A DNA stretch of 64,000 nt. Source: Tretioscincus oriximinensis (lineage: Eukaryota; Chordata; Lepidosauria; Squamata; Gymnophthalmidae). Shown here piece by piece: positions 23,946-35,534 of this stretch (positions are counted from its first letter, which is position 1; each line of letters starts with the position of its first letter). Location of the stretch: the NCBI GenBank assembly GCA_022410635.1, contig JAJVDF010001200.1:129868-193867 (forward strand), in the 5' to 3' direction. The notes under the pieces are model-generated. The model was not told the DNA's origin and made no database searches. It saw nothing but the letters and a program-made list of their open reading frames with translations. The position numbers and the translations under genes were made by a program.

Positions 23946-24027
23946 ATTATTAATTTTATTAATATTATTATTAATATTATTATTAATATATTAATATTAA
24001 TATATTAATATATTAATATTATTATTA
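23946..24027. repeat. AT-rich simple repeat
   Basis: Irregular TAATATTAT units, almost pure A/T, next to the 3' end of the antisense SINE that follows. It probably grew from that SINE's tail. Confidence 0.85.
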
Positions 24028-24212
24028 CTCTTTCACAAAGGGGGGCTCACATAGCTTTTGTTGCTTTCTTTACAACAAACATCCTGTGAAGTAGGCAGGG
24101 CAGAGAGTTCTAAAGGACTGTGACTGNTCCAAGGTCACCCTGCTGGTTTCGTGGAATGTGGAATCAAACCAGGATGCTACCAGATAAGTGCAACATATCC
24201 ATTACACCAAAC
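24028..24212 (-). mobile_element. Sauria-SINE-like element
   Basis: The complement reads AGTTTGGTGTAATGGATATG head, TTTGATTCCACATTCC, CAGTCACAGTCCTTTAGAAC, and CCTGCCTACTTCACAGGATG TTTGTTGT, the order known for Sauria SINEs. Confidence 0.85.
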
Positions 24213-24213
24213 T

Positions 24214-24236
24214 GCACACACACACACACACACACC
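24214..24236. repeat. (CA)n microsatellite
   Basis: About eleven CA units next to the SINE head. Confidence 0.95.
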
Positions 24237-24296
24237 CCATTTACTTACTTCACTTTATCTACTTCAAATGCAATAGAAAGCAAGGAGGGGATCTCA

Positions 24297-24590
24297 TAGC
24301 ATTTTAGAGAATAGCAAGGAAAAGATTGCCAGCACAAGCTTTTGTGAAGTCGTCTTCTTCAGATGCAATGGAGTCTAGCAAAAAGGACTCATAGCAACCT
24401 AGAGGTTTAAAAGAAGGAGGCAGGCAGGATGAAGTTTCATAGATTGACACTCTTTCTTTGAACACAATGGAACGAACAAGTGTGTCGCTGCACATATTCT
24501 GTCCCTAATCATTTCTTCATTTTGTGCATCTGAAGGAGTTGAGTTGCCTATGAAAGCTCATGTTGCCAATCCTTTCCTTGGCATAACAAT
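24297..24590. repeat. Fold-back MITE, separated decayed arms
   Basis: The forward arm at 24297-24375 (AGCACAAGCTTTTGTGAAGT, TCTTCTTCAGATGCAATGGA) and reverse arm at 24528-24590 (CATCTGAAGGAGTTGAG, TATGAAAGCTCATGTTGCC) flank about 150 bp. Confidence 0.65.
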
Positions 24591-24664
24591 GCTTCTGAAA
24601 AACTATTCCACTATTATTTAATATTCCAGAATAAAAAACTGTCTGGGCTGCTTTAGTCCTCGCT

Positions 24665-24726
24665 AGCTATGCTTTATCCCAGAATATCCAACTACAGCTA
24701 TGCTTTATCCCAGAATATCCAACTAC
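24665..24726. repeat. Perfect 31-bp tandem duplication
   Basis: AGCTATGCTTTATCCCAGAA and the following 11 bases occur twice in a row, 24665-24695 and 24696-24726, without a difference. Confidence 0.95.
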
Positions 24727-25239
24727 AGCAGAATAAAAACAACCTGTACTATTATTTAGTATTTAATTTTCTTGCATTTTCATTCTAAAAATGTCCATTT
24801 GCCTGCCACCTAAAACTGAGTCATTACTGCATTTTTGCAAAATACTGGGATCAGGGAATGCAATCAAGCAAAAAATGCAGAGATGGAAATTTCATGGTAT
24901 TTGAAATGAGTATCGGTGTGGCTACAGACCTCTCCCATTAGTAATAATGCCTTCTAAAAACAGATGAATGCTTCTATAAGTGCTGGAAACATCTAAAATT
25001 TGGTGCTTTCAACATTTCCAAATGATCTGAGTACACATATGCAACAGCACTTCTAAGCAAGCAGAGGCAGCTGATTGTGTGCCATCTTGTATTGCAATGC
25101 CTGCCTTCAAAAAGCAGCAGTGGCCAAGACTGTTTCTCGGCAAATCTTAACTTCAAACATTCATATTCAAGCATACTTACTGCCTAGTGCAATAGAAATG
25201 AAAATTACACATTAATAATTGCAGGACAAATAATCTATT

Positions 25240-26036
25240 CATAGAATCATAGAGAATTGGAAGGGACCTCCTGGTCATGGGATCCAACCCCTGCCCAATG
25301 CAGGATTCTCTAAACCATCCCAGACAGATAGCTGTCAAACCTCTGTCTGAAGACTTCCAGNGAAGGAGAATTCTCCACCTCCTATGGCAACCTGTTCCAT
25401 TGGTTTATCACCCTTACTGTCAGAAAGTTCTTTTCTGGTACCTAATCTAAATCTACTCTCTTGCACTTTCATCCCATTGCTTCTAGTCCTTCCATGTGCT
25501 AATGAGAACAAGGCTGATCCCTCTTCTCTGTGGAAGCCCTTCAGGTATTTACAGACAGCTATGAGGTCTCCACTCCGTCTTCTCTATTGGAGATTAAGCA
25601 TCCCTCGATCCTTTAACTGTGTTCCTCATAAGGCAGTGATGGCTAATCTATGACATGTGTGTCAAAGGTGACACGGCAAGATATTTTGGGTGAAACAACG
25701 CTGCTCTAATTAAATTTTAAGATTTTATTTTTAAAAAATTGGGAAAAAATGAAATTCAGCAACAAAAAAGTCAACAATGTAAATATTTTATTTTTGCTTT
25801 TTAAATAAATATACAGTATATATCATTTTTTTACTAGACTCGAGATACAAATATCACAAAATTATGGATATTTCTAGATGTGACCTGGCACCCAAGTTAA
25901 GCTAGTGTTTTTTATGAATTTTGACCCACCAAGCTCAAAAGGTTCACCATCACTGTCATACGGCATGGTTTCTAGACCATTCACCATCCTTGTAACTCTC
26001 TTATAATGCTTCGATTTCAGGATTTTGGACATAGCA
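25240..26036 (-). mobile_element. CR1 LINE fragment split by a hAT element
   Basis: Antisense CR1: ATAGAATCATAGAGAATTGG, GGATCCAACCCCTGCCCAAT, ATGAGGTCTCCACTCCGTCT, GTGTTCCTCATAAGG, then after the hAT copy CATGGTTTCTAGACCATTCA and CCATCCTTGTAACTCTC. Confidence 0.9.
25634..25955. mobile_element. Nonautonomous hAT element, 322 bp
   Basis: The ends are CAGTGATGGCTAATCTATGA and, complemented, CAGTGATGGTGAACCTTTTG. The flanks are an 8-bp target duplication, TCATAAGG / TCATACGG (7 of 8). It sits in an antisense CR1. The ends resemble the OposCharlie1/OC1 type of hAT as I recall it; that subfamily name is tentative. Confidence 0.88.
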
Positions 26037-26208
26037 TAGGGTTATCACATAAAAATCAGGTTAGAACTTTGCACCTTTAATGAATGTAGAAGAGAGAAAT
26101 TTTCTCCATGTGCAGTTCATAATGCTTGTAACACCTGGGATGAAAATAGTTTTTACATTCTCATAAAAGGTAAATCGTTCTATCCCAATTTCTATGCGGT
26201 AACCTTAA
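26037..26208. mobile_element. MITE of the CCAGATAAAATCCAGGA family
   Basis: The left end, TAGGGTTATCACATAAAAAT C, is mirrored by the right end, complement TAAGGTTACCGCATAGAAAT. It starts immediately after the CR1 ends. Confidence 0.65.
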
Positions 26209-27192
26209 CATAGCAGAAACATGGCTAGTTTCCTGATGTCACCGTGAAAGCCAACAGTTGTTTGTATGGATGGCCCTTGGTGGGCAAGTGTCGGAAGGCT
26301 ATGTTTAGCCCCTGAGAACCCGTTCAGCCATTGCACAGGAAATCCATGAAGTTGGTGGGTAGAAAAAAGTGCAACACATTTTGAAACTTTACTGACGTTT
26401 TGGCCTTAGATCGCCTAGGTTTTGTGAGTCACACCTGCATTCTGCTTATTTATAAGAAGCACAAGATTTGAAGTATCAATGACTGCTGCAGCTAGAGAAA
26501 ACAAAAGCTTTCTGAATGTGTTTCCTGCTTTCTCATCTGTAATGTGTTGCTAATAAAACAAATAAATGCAGTACTATGGAAACCTTAATTCCACCCCCCC
26601 TCCCCTTCTTTAAAAACATCACAATCTAAAAATAACAGCTCGACAGACTTATAACTCAGTGCTGTTTCTGGATTAGTACATCTAGCTATGCACCCAATAC
26701 AGAAGCTTTGCACATTTTAAGCTGAGAATCACCTACGCGTACAGAGAAACCTGGCAGAAGATGCTGTGGGCACAGCTAATAAAGAAAAACATGGGGACTG
26801 AAAAGCATATAGGAACATAGCTTGGCCCTTAGGTATTTCCCAGCTGGGGAGTCTAAGAGAAATATCAGCTGCATAAAAACAAAAGTGGTTTAATGTCCCC
26901 TTACACAAAGATTTTGATTTGGCATTTCAGAGCTCACTTCACTATCTCTGCATAACACTTTGCCCAACACACCCCAAGATAGGAATAACAGTGTTAAAAT
27001 TGGCTTTAACATATTCATTTGGGTACCACAAGTTCTCTTTTAATGACCTAAGTCCCAGGCGTTTTCCTTGTCAACAACACGCAACCCTCTAGTGAGCAAA
27101 ATTGCCAATTAAATCAGAATACCTGTTTACCACTGGCACAGGTAAAAGTGGAAAAACAAGTCCTAAAATGCTTGCAATGTAATATACGTCCA
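26209..27192. other. Unassigned noncoding stretch
   Basis: No recognised repeat or gene. Confidence 0.45.
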
Positions 27193-27572
27193 GAAGAACA
27201 TAAGAGGAGCCCTGCTGAATAGGGCCAGAGCCCATCCAGTGCAGCATTCTGTCTCACAGAGTGGCCCACCAATTGCCCCAGGGCATCTCAAGCAGGAGGC
27301 AGCAAAAAATCCATCTGTTCTCCACTCCTTGGCAAATGGGATTTCAGGAATCCTGCCTGTTTTTCCATTCTTATAGCCACTGATGAATAAAGTCATCCAG
27401 GCTGCTAGCTTCTGCCTCTGGAAGTGAATTCCCTGGACCAATGACCTGTTGAGTGAAAAAAATACTTTCCCCCCGTCTGTTCCAACTCTTCTGCCCATAA
27501 TCTTCAAGGAATGCCTTTAATCCTAGTGTTGTGTGGTAAATTCCCTTATCCATCCAATGAATGATATTTCTC
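27193..27572 (-). mobile_element. CR1 LINE 3' fragment
   Basis: Antisense CR1 from AGAACATAAGAGGAGCCCTG through TCAAGGAATGCCTTTAATCC to CATCCAATGAATGATATTTC. Confidence 0.88.
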
Positions 27573-27807
27573 TCCCCCCGACATACACAATTTTTACTTT
27601 TATTTTCTCTTTCATGTCAGGTTAAACTGCTTTAATAAGCAGGTATATAAAAAGCTTCAAAAGAGGTTATGCACAACAAACTCATGCATATGTTTATAAT
27701 AAAGCAAAAATATGCACTTTACTGTTATCTGAACTTGTTATCTAGCAGTAAAACATATATATGACTCACAATACTGAACATACTTTATACCAACCTGATA
27801 CTAAAAC

Positions 27808-27982
27808 TAGGATTACTAGATAAAACCTGGGATAAATGTTTATATCTTTGATGATTAATTGCAAAGAGGAATTTTTACCAGATGTAGTTTATAAAGGCTG
27901 CAGTACCTGGAGGGGGGAGAATCATCTTTTCACACCCATTAAAGATGTAAATCTTTATCCTGGATTTTATCTAGTAATGCTA
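27808..27982. mobile_element. MITE of the CCAGATAAAATCCAGGA family
   Basis: The left end, TAGGATTACTAGATAAAACC TGGGATAAATG, and the right end (complement TAGCATTACTAGATAAAATC) are inverted copies. The interior shares ACCAGATGTAG and GTACCTGGAGG-like segments. Confidence 0.75.
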
Positions 27983-28408
27983 TAAAACACAGATATTTTA
28001 TGCCAATCATCTTAATGTGTGTGTTGTCATTTAATATTAATGTTATAGAGAAATCAAGCAATGAGGTGTGGTACTTTCCAGTATTTTAATCAGACAAGAA
28101 AAGTTAACAAACATTTTATGGGCCAAATCCATTGAATGAAAAGAAAACCAGACAACCAAATCACTTGATAGTTTAATCCTTTAGCTTTTCAACTACTCCT
28201 AGGTGATNTTGTCTTAAAAATTAAACCCAGTCATGAATAAAAATTCTTCAGACTTGGTGCTATACTATTTAGGAAGTCCCTCCCCCACCCTCCAAATCCC
28301 AACAAGCCAATCAAGACACAAAAANCCCCAACACTGTCAATCCATTTCTTCAACCTTTTAGAGAATTTTTATAGGCCTATCTAGAGAGTCATCCTGACAC
28401 TTGAGGGA

Positions 28409-28698
28409 TAGATCAGTCGCCAAGGAATTCAACTCTTATCTGGGAGATGGAGTTTCAAAGCCCTGTGTTGGACATGAGGAGGGGTGAGGATCTTGTACTA
28501 GCCTGTAGTTCTAGCCAATTCGAAAGCAGGAACTGCAAGAAATTGCAACTGACTGCAAATAGATACATGGGAACCCCCACAGCCTGGTGGGGAGGATAGA
28601 ATGTGAGCCTTCGGGCAAAAATACCCTTGTAAGTNGCTTTGAATCCCTTTGAAAGGTGAAAAAAGCGGGGTATAAGAACCCAGTTCTTCTTCTTCACA
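28409..28698 (+). mobile_element. tRNA-headed SINE, full length
   Basis: TAGATCAGTCGCCAAGGAAT head, GAGTTTCAAAGCCCTGTGTT, AAGAAATTGCAACTGACTGC, CACAGCCTGGTGGGGAGGAT, AAAGCGGGGTATAAGAACCC and a short CTT tail. Confidence 0.9.
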
Positions 28699-28834
28699 GC
28701 TTGGGCATGATCTTAACCAACTGATAGCAGCTTATGTTTCCCCCCTCCAAAATTCAGTCTTAAGAGCCAGCAGATCTCAGGCTATGGGCAAATCAAGCAG
28801 GGAGGTAGCTGATGCAGTTCTTTTAGGGCTGATA

Positions 28835-29060
28835 TTGCTTCAGTGACAGCAATTTACAGATGTTGCACCAACTACAACTTTGAGACCATCTTCAAGAGCT
28901 GACCCCCACAGAGTGCATTGAGAGAGTTCAGTCTGGAAGTTACCAGACCATGGATGACTGTGCCCAGGCTGCGTATAAAAAGGGTAATAGCTGGTGAAGA
29001 CAGTTGTAGTTGGAAATAGGTGCTCCTGATGGCGGCCACCATCTGAGTTTCCAGTGTCAG
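28835..29060 (-). mobile_element. L2 LINE, end of reverse-transcriptase frame
   Basis: The minus strand reads LETQMVAAIRSTYFQLQL and GTVIHGLVTSRLNSLNALCG, matching the L2 block at 40650-40800 (LENQVGAVAK, ATVIHALVASRLDYCNVLY). There is no tail. Confidence 0.8.
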
Positions 29061-29125
29061 CAGAGCATCTCCAAATGAAACACATGAAACAATGGAAAGA
29101 AACCTCACAGAGAATAAGATTTCAG

Positions 29126-29252
29126 ATAAATAGCCGTGTTAGTCTTGTTCAGAAAGTCCAGCAAGGGGGCTTGTAGCATTTGGAGACCAACAGGAGAAAG
29201 GAAGATGGTACCTTTCTCCTGTTTGGTCTCCAGGTGCTACTAGCTCTCTTGA
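29126..29252. mobile_element. Fold-back MITE, short hairpin form
   Basis: Lead-in AAATAGCCGTGTTAGTCTTG, forward arm 29162-29200 (CAAGGGGGCTTGTAGCATTT, CAACAGGAGAAAGG), then the inverted arm 29211-29252 (CCTTTCTCCTGTTTGGTCTC). The centre of the element is deleted. Confidence 0.8.
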
Positions 29253-29721
29253 AGAATAAGATGTCTTGCTTCTTTGTGGGCATGAGACCCTCTATAACAG
29301 AGCTATACATCTANCACATCTGGATTCAATTTATAGGCCCCACCCAATCCATTACTGCCTCCTAGTACTTCTGGATGTCATGGAGACAAAATTGGGGGTC
29401 ATTATGGCCTGATTCAGACTTGGCCTTACTCTGTTCCAGAATGCAATCTGAGGAGCTTGCTGTCCACATGTCATTTTGGGTTACCATAGACATATATTAT
29501 CCCTGGAATGCAATGTGAACAGTAGGTCCCTCAGGCTACCTTTTGGAACAGAATAAGACCAAGGGCCTATGAAGCATTAAAAATAGTTAGAATAGAGCTA
29601 ACCAACATTACAACTAAAAAGGGAGACCACAGTGTGGGGAAAGACCCAGTTGATAACAAGAGTAAAGGGATAAAGCAGGATGATTTTAAACACAAAATAG
29701 GGACTACTAGTATCTGACATA

Positions 29722-29800
29722 GTAGGCTTGTCTATGAAAACTCATGCTGCCTTCCTTTTCCTTGTTAGTCTCTAAGGTGCCACGAGCCTCCCATGCTAGA
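29722..29800 (-). repeat. Fold-back MITE reverse arm
   Basis: TGTCTATGAAAACTCATGCT, CCTTGTTAGTCTCTAAGGTG, CACGAGCCTCCCATGCTAG. Confidence 0.7.
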
Positions 29801-31549
29801 TATTAATTCAAGGGGCAGGGAGAAAGAGCCTTCAGAGTCGGACAGTCACAGGGATTCTTACTTGTGACTGGTGAAAATGCAGCTTTTTTTAAAGCTTTGG
29901 CAAAAGATCTATCAGCCTCCCATTTCAGGCACTTTTATTTATTGTTTCACTTTATGTTTTATCTGCCCTGAGATCTTTGACAGAGGTCCGGATAGAAAAT
30001 GAGCATATATTTTGGGTTTTAGGCAACCAACTGCAAAAACATTTTTTCTCCCTGTTTCTGCTGTTGAAGTGTAATCTCTGCATCTTTTTTTTAAAGAGTC
30101 AAAGGAAGGAAGCCAGTGTGAAATAAAGACAAGAAATGTTCATAGTTACTAATGAACACTGGAAAGAAACGAGAACACAAAGGAAGCCACACCCTGCAGC
30201 ACACAAATCTAAACCACATCCAAGTTTTTCTGTTCTTTGCTGTAAATAAATTGCTGTAGACTTAAAGAGTTTTCCACTTACTGTATTTCTAAACTTGCCT
30301 CCAAATATTTATATCCCAAGCATTTAGAAATGACAAGAAAAATATACTGCCAGATGTTTGGCATGGAACAAAGAACAGAAAATAAAAATTGGATATATAA
30401 TCTGAATGAAATAAATATTTTACATAAGGCAGGGCTGCCTTTTGTCTTTCAGAATCTACCTTTTAAAACCCCNGTGACTTTTACAATAAATTACAATTAT
30501 CTCATTTAAAAACTCAGCGCACATGTGCAGGAAGATTTTAATATTGACTTATGTTTATGTGATCCGAACACGTACGCTTCTTAAATAAAGTGTACAAAAA
30601 TGTTATTCAATTTGAGGCAGGAACCACAAAAAAACAGCTGACATTAGAGTCAAATGTAACCAATATTGTGATTTTTCATATTTCTCGGGTCCTATTTCTA
30701 ATAAATATCACCTTACATAATTTGTGGTGTCCACAATAACTAAACAGCACCATATGGCCTACCTGTGCATTAAACAATCCAGTGCCATGTGTCAGAAAGT
30801 CACTGTCTATAGATATTGTACAGATATTTGAGATTCAATCGTAGTTTTTGAGAGCAAGTATTTTTTAAGTTACGTTCTCCAATAGCAAAAGCAAAGATAC
30901 ATGGTAAAAATCTTTCCAACACACTTACAATGCAAATTCTTCTTCAGAGAAGGGACACATACCACTGAAAAGACAAATATACTTTTTTAAAAGGTTCTGA
31001 TCAGCTGTTTACGTTTTATAAATCAAGTCGTTTGTCCCGTCTATATGGGCTCATTCTGCTTTGTTCTCATAATAACCACTGAAATGAACATGGCTCTCCT
31101 TGTATTGTTGTCTTTACTTCCAGTTTAAGAGCATGGCCAACAATGCTTCCTAGAGAACTAGCCAGGCTATTGCACTGTATACAAAAATGTGCATATCAGA
31201 AGCTTATCACAGGAATTCAGTACGTCTGCATCTAAGGTCCTCTTGTGTCTACAGAATTGAAAGCTCAGCAAAACTCAGGAAAGACATTGCAAGAACTGCA
31301 TGCATTAGACACAAACACACAAAAATCTCTCTTTTTTTAAAAGATGAGTGGAAATGACATGTTGTAACTGCTTAGATCAAGTGTTCAGCTCCAGCTGTGG
31401 CAATGCAAGCAGTAAATAGGAAGTAGTTTATTTTGAAAACACACAGCTGTCAGAGCTAAATAGTGAATTCCTTTTATTCAGTGAAAATATTCATTGCTGA
31501 TGTTCTTTGGTAGCCATTTTACTTATGCAACGGTGTCCTGCCATTCTAC
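29801..31549. other. Unassigned noncoding stretch
   Basis: AT-rich; no recognised repeat, exon or regulatory signal. Confidence 0.45.
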
Positions 31550-31805
31550 ATAAGAACATAAGAAGAGCCATACTGGATCAGGCCACAGCCCATCGAGTCC
31601 AGCATTCTGTGTCACACAGAGGCCCACCAGATGCGCCTGGGCAGTCCGAACAGAGGAAAGCAAAATATGCTGCTCCTGTTCGTGACTCCCTGCAAATGGT
31701 ATTTCAAGAGTCCTGCCTGTTGCTCCATCCCGGAGGCTACATCCAGACAACTATCTTAGTATCCATTTATACCCTTAGTGTCCATAAACCTGTCTAGTCC
31801 TGTCT
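31550..31805 (-). mobile_element. CR1 LINE 3' end, well preserved
   Basis: Starts TAAGAACATAAGAAGAGCCA, then CCATCGAGTCCAGCATTCTG, GATGCGCCTGGGCAGTCCGA, TCCATCCCGGAGGCTACATC. CpG sites are still present and few positions are off the consensus of the other copies, so it is probably one of the younger CR1 insertions here. Confidence 0.92.
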
Positions 31806-31851
31806 TACCAAGTGCTCCAGATAGCTTATACAATTCTGTACCTCCACTATA

Positions 31852-32330
31852 TCTTTAAAAACGTATTTATTATAGCCTTCCCCTTTACCCAAGGGTTTCC
31901 AGATGGGGGTCACGGTAAAAACAGCTAACACAGAAAAACCAAAACACGATGGTAGTTTCTGCATAGAGTAAGGATGTTATTCATTCCTTTAGCCAAAGCC
32001 CGTGAAGATCAAAACTTCTGAACACATAAAGTGAGGGAGCCTGAAGCACCTCTGAGGTGAGATCATTTTATAACTTGGGGGCTACCACTGAGAAGTCCAT
32101 ATATTCACACCCTGTTGACTACTGAAGATCGTGGGACTATCAAGATGGCTTCTCTATCTTAGGATAAGAGCAGGATTTTATGGGAGGCGGCATTCCTTTA
32201 GATATTTGGACCCAAATACATGTTAGGGTCTTATAAATCAATGTTAATACCTTGAACCGGGCTCCACAGCAAATGGGCAGCCAATGCAGGGTTTTTTTTG
32301 GACCAATGTGATGTGCGTTCAACTATGTGA
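31852..32330 (-). mobile_element. L2 LINE 3' part
   Basis: Antisense L2: TATTTATTATAGCCTTCCCC tail, TTTAGATATTTGGACCCAAA, GCAAATGGGCAGCCAATGCA. The minus strand gives LHWLPICCGARFKVLTLIYK, the L2 LHWLP motif. Confidence 0.82.
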
Positions 32331-32346
32331 GATGAGTCAAGCTAAG

Positions 32347-32552
32347 AGAAGAAGAGTAGGTTTCTATACCCAGTTTTTCTCAANACAAAAGGAATCAATG
32401 GGGTTTCCATAACCTTCTGTTCTTCCCTTCACAACAGACACCTTATGAAGGAGGTAGGGCTAAGAGAACTTCCAACTGGCTTTTGTGGAGGAGTGCAGAA
32501 TGAGAGACTTCCAGATAAGACTCTAACCACTCTAGCCACTATACCAATGGTA
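32347..32552 (-). mobile_element. Sauria-SINE-like element
   Basis: Antisense: GGTTTCTATACCCAGTTTTT tail, TTCTGTTCTTCCCTTCACAA, GAAGGAGGTAGGGCTAAGAG, CAGATAAGACTCTAACCACT head. Confidence 0.82.
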
Positions 32553-33436
32553 GTGATCTGTCCAGGATCACTTCCCAAGTTTCTATAACCAAGTGGAAAC
32601 CAGAAATGTATCTTTTTGCTGTTATTTTTATACACTAATTCACTCACACATTTGGCCAGCTTATTCGTAATCCTTTGCTGGGTTATTTCAATTCATTCTA
32701 ACCACAGAAGAATCAAATAAATGCAACCCGTGAAACAGTCACCTGTCTGGAGCAAGCAAGAACTGAATCAAATGATCCCCTTCTTCAGTTGCATTCTCTT
32801 GATGTTGTTGAATTACAACGGTGTAAGCTTCAGATGGAGCAAACAGCAAAGATGCAAGATGGGGATATCTGGGGAATTATAGTTTGAGCAATCTTGTTTT
32901 GGAATGTGGCTTTGGGGAAAAGAAAAGGAAGTCAAGATTCACTCTTTGTTGCAACCATAAATTTATAAGATTTCAAGGGGGAGGCAGCCTTGTTCACATC
33001 CTTTCTTCCTTGCTTTATTTCTGTCCCAGGGAAGATTAAAAGCAGGGTGAGTATTGTTATTTTTATTTTTGATAGAAATGGTAATGGCGATGAGCCATAA
33101 AACANACCTAGGAGTACTTAGTCCCCAAAGAATGAGCTGCAATTTCCAATCTCTCTTCCATCCTTGGAAGAAGCAGATGCTTCAATAAAACTTGGGAGTA
33201 AAAAGATGGTCGTTCTGAGGTTGGAAAAATATTTCAGAGAAATCCAAGAAATAGTTTGGGACTCAATTTTAATGCCCGTGATTTGAATCAGAAGAAAAGA
33301 TTCTATGTTTGCTTCAGTCTTTCCGTCATCTTTGGATCTGACAATCATAAAGCACAATAAAATTGTATGCTTTGAGCGGGTGTGTGGGAGAGAACCATCC
33401 CTCCCAAATGCCACATATTTGGTTTCAGTACCTATG

Positions 33437-34095
33437 ACTGATTGATTTTTATCCCACCCTATACCCAAAGGTCTCATGGAAGATCACAATAATGTNGAAC
33501 AGAACGCAATTAGGGNNGCCATACGTCCCGGGAAGGCGGGACAATCCCAGTCTGGGTTTTAAGATAAAATCCCGGATTTTTCCATTCCCCGATGCTGCAT
33601 CAGGGAATATAAAAATGCAGGCTTTTAAAGGATAAGGAGCCGTCAGAGCTGACGGCTGCAGCCCAAGCAACGCTTTCCGGGGTCCTGGAAGGAACCTCGG
33701 AGCATGCCGTAGCTGCTCCAATGCTGGAGGCGGGGTTTCGTGTCAGGCAAAGTGCGCCAACTCGCCCCCAGCGGAGCAAAAATGCCTGGGTTTGTGACAG
33801 GTGAACGCGCACACACACGGACGCTTGTGATGAGACGGGCAAAAGAGAGGTTCTGCCTGTCTCACTACAAGCGTCTGTATGTGCGCACGCGCATGTACAT
33901 GTGTGTGCACGCACCCCCACCCCACCCCGTCTGTTTGGGGCTGCCAAAATGTGGCAGCCCTAAACGCAATATCCACAATAAGTAGAATCAGTAAAAGAAC
34001 AATTTGGGGGGGGGGGGGGAGGGGAGGAGAACTATTTTCTCAACGGAAGGCCAAGGCAAAGAGGTGTGTCTTCAAAGATTTCCAATGAAGCAGCC
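33437..34095 (-). mobile_element. L2 LINE 3' tail split by a hAT element
   Basis: Antisense L2 tail TTTTTATCCCACCCTATACC (33437-33502), resuming at 33971 and reaching GGCCAAGGCAAAGAGGTGTG TCTTC. Confidence 0.8.
33511..33962. mobile_element. Nonautonomous hAT element, 452 bp
   Basis: Flanked by a perfect 8-bp duplication, AACGCAAT (33503-33510 and 33963-33970). The inverted ends are TAGGGnnGCCA and, complemented, TAGGGCTGCCA. The interior is GC- and CpG-rich compared with its surroundings (ACAGGTGAACGCGCACAC, GTGCGCACGCGCATG). It is inserted in an antisense L2 tail. Confidence 0.9.
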
Positions 34096-34134
34096 TGACA
34101 TATCTCAAGACATATCTAAGGTAAAGCCATAGCC

Positions 34135-34430
34135 TAATTCCACCAATGAAATTGAGTTTGATGGTACACCCCTCTCAGTAGTAAACGGAGTGGGAACCCA
34201 GGGCAGAGCATTACCGGTGGTTGCCCCCAGTGTATGGAATAATAGGTGCGTCAGTTATTATTGTTGTATTCTTAGATTATCTTTAAAAAATACCTCTTCA
34301 ACCAGGCCTTTGGCTGAAGAAATGTCCGTTCTTTTAGAAAACATTTAATATTGTTTTGATTTGTCAATTTTATATTGTTGTTTTATTGTGGGCAGCCTGA
34401 GACCTTCAGGTACAGTAAGTAAATAAATAA
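34135..34430 (+). mobile_element. L2 LINE 3' end
   Basis: Sense L2: GTGTATGGAATAATAGGTGC, TACCTCTTCAACCAGGCCTT TGGCTGAAG, GCCTGAGACCTTCAGGTACA and an AAATAAATAATAAAA tail. Confidence 0.85.
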
Positions 34431-34509
34431 TAAAACAGCCAGGAGGACATCCGCTGCAGATCTTAGGGCACAAGCAGCTTTATATGGGAGAATGTGTTTC
34501 ATCATCATC

Positions 34510-34722
34510 ATCACATTTATTTATACCCCCCTTGCACCAAAGTGTGGCCCACGTAGCTTTTGTGGCTTTCTCCAGAACAGAGACACTTTGAAGTAGGCAG
34601 GGCTGAGAGAGTTCCAAACAACTGTGGCTGACCTAAGGTCAGCCTGTTGGTTTCATGGAGGAGTGTGGAATTGAATCCGGAGGCTACCAATCCAACATTC
34701 TAACCATCACACCAAGTGTTTT
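34510..34722 (-). mobile_element. Sauria-SINE-like element
   Basis: Antisense: TTATACCCCCCTTGCACCAA, TTGAAGTAGGCAGGGCTGAG, CTAAGGTCAGCCTGTTGGTT, ATTCTAACCATCACACCAAG head. Confidence 0.88.
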
Positions 34723-34832
34723 TTAATGCTCTATAGGCCCTGGTTTAGGAGATTATAGCTTTACATGCTTAAAACTGACCATGATCATATATTTACTCTT
34801 AGACTTCCTTCAAGTCTTATTCCATTTTTTTC

Positions 34833-34931
34833 CTCATGCTGATTTAGACATGGAAGGGTGCAAGGTACATGAATGAAAAGGCTCATGCTGATTTAGACAA
34901 AGGAAGGGTGCAAGGTACATGAATGAAAAGG
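34833..34931. repeat. 49-bp tandem duplication
   Basis: CTCATGCTGATTTAGACA plus the following 31 bases is repeated at once (34833-34881, 34882-34930), with about one difference. Confidence 0.92.
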
Positions 34932-35534
34932 CTTTCTTTTTTATAGCTTTTTGACTAACAAGCAAAAATTTGGGAGAATTAACTCATAAAAATCAAAAAT
35001 ACCTGTATCTGGATTTTAAGGAAAAGACAGGGAATAAGAATGATATAAGATGATAAAGCCCAGCATCTGACTTACTATTTAATGAATTCTAAATCTTTTG
35101 GAGCCTTTCCTAGCTACCAACGTTAGCCAGAGAGCCTCCTTTTTTCTAATAATAAAACAGAGTTCTTTAGGAATATGAATTCTGCAAAGGACAGAGTTCA
35201 AAGTAATGCATATGGATGTACATACCATACAATTAACTACTTGGAGCAGCTGTGCTGAACAAAATATGGAATACAGATGATGCCCTTTCCAACTGTTCTG
35301 TACATTCTAACTGCTCATCACATTTCCAGACTAGGCACCAACAAATTAGCAATTGCTATGGTTTCCCATGGCAAAAACAAACCAAACTGTAAAACGTTCC
35401 AACAGCATCAATCTACCTCTGGTTGAACTTAATGGGGATTGGGACATTTCACCAATGAAGACACTGACACTTTGGATTATTCTCCAGTCATTCTGCCTAG
35501 CAATTGGAAAGCGGTTGGTTTATCTCTAGACACA
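34932..35534. other. Unassigned noncoding stretch
   Basis: Nothing recognised. Confidence 0.45.
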
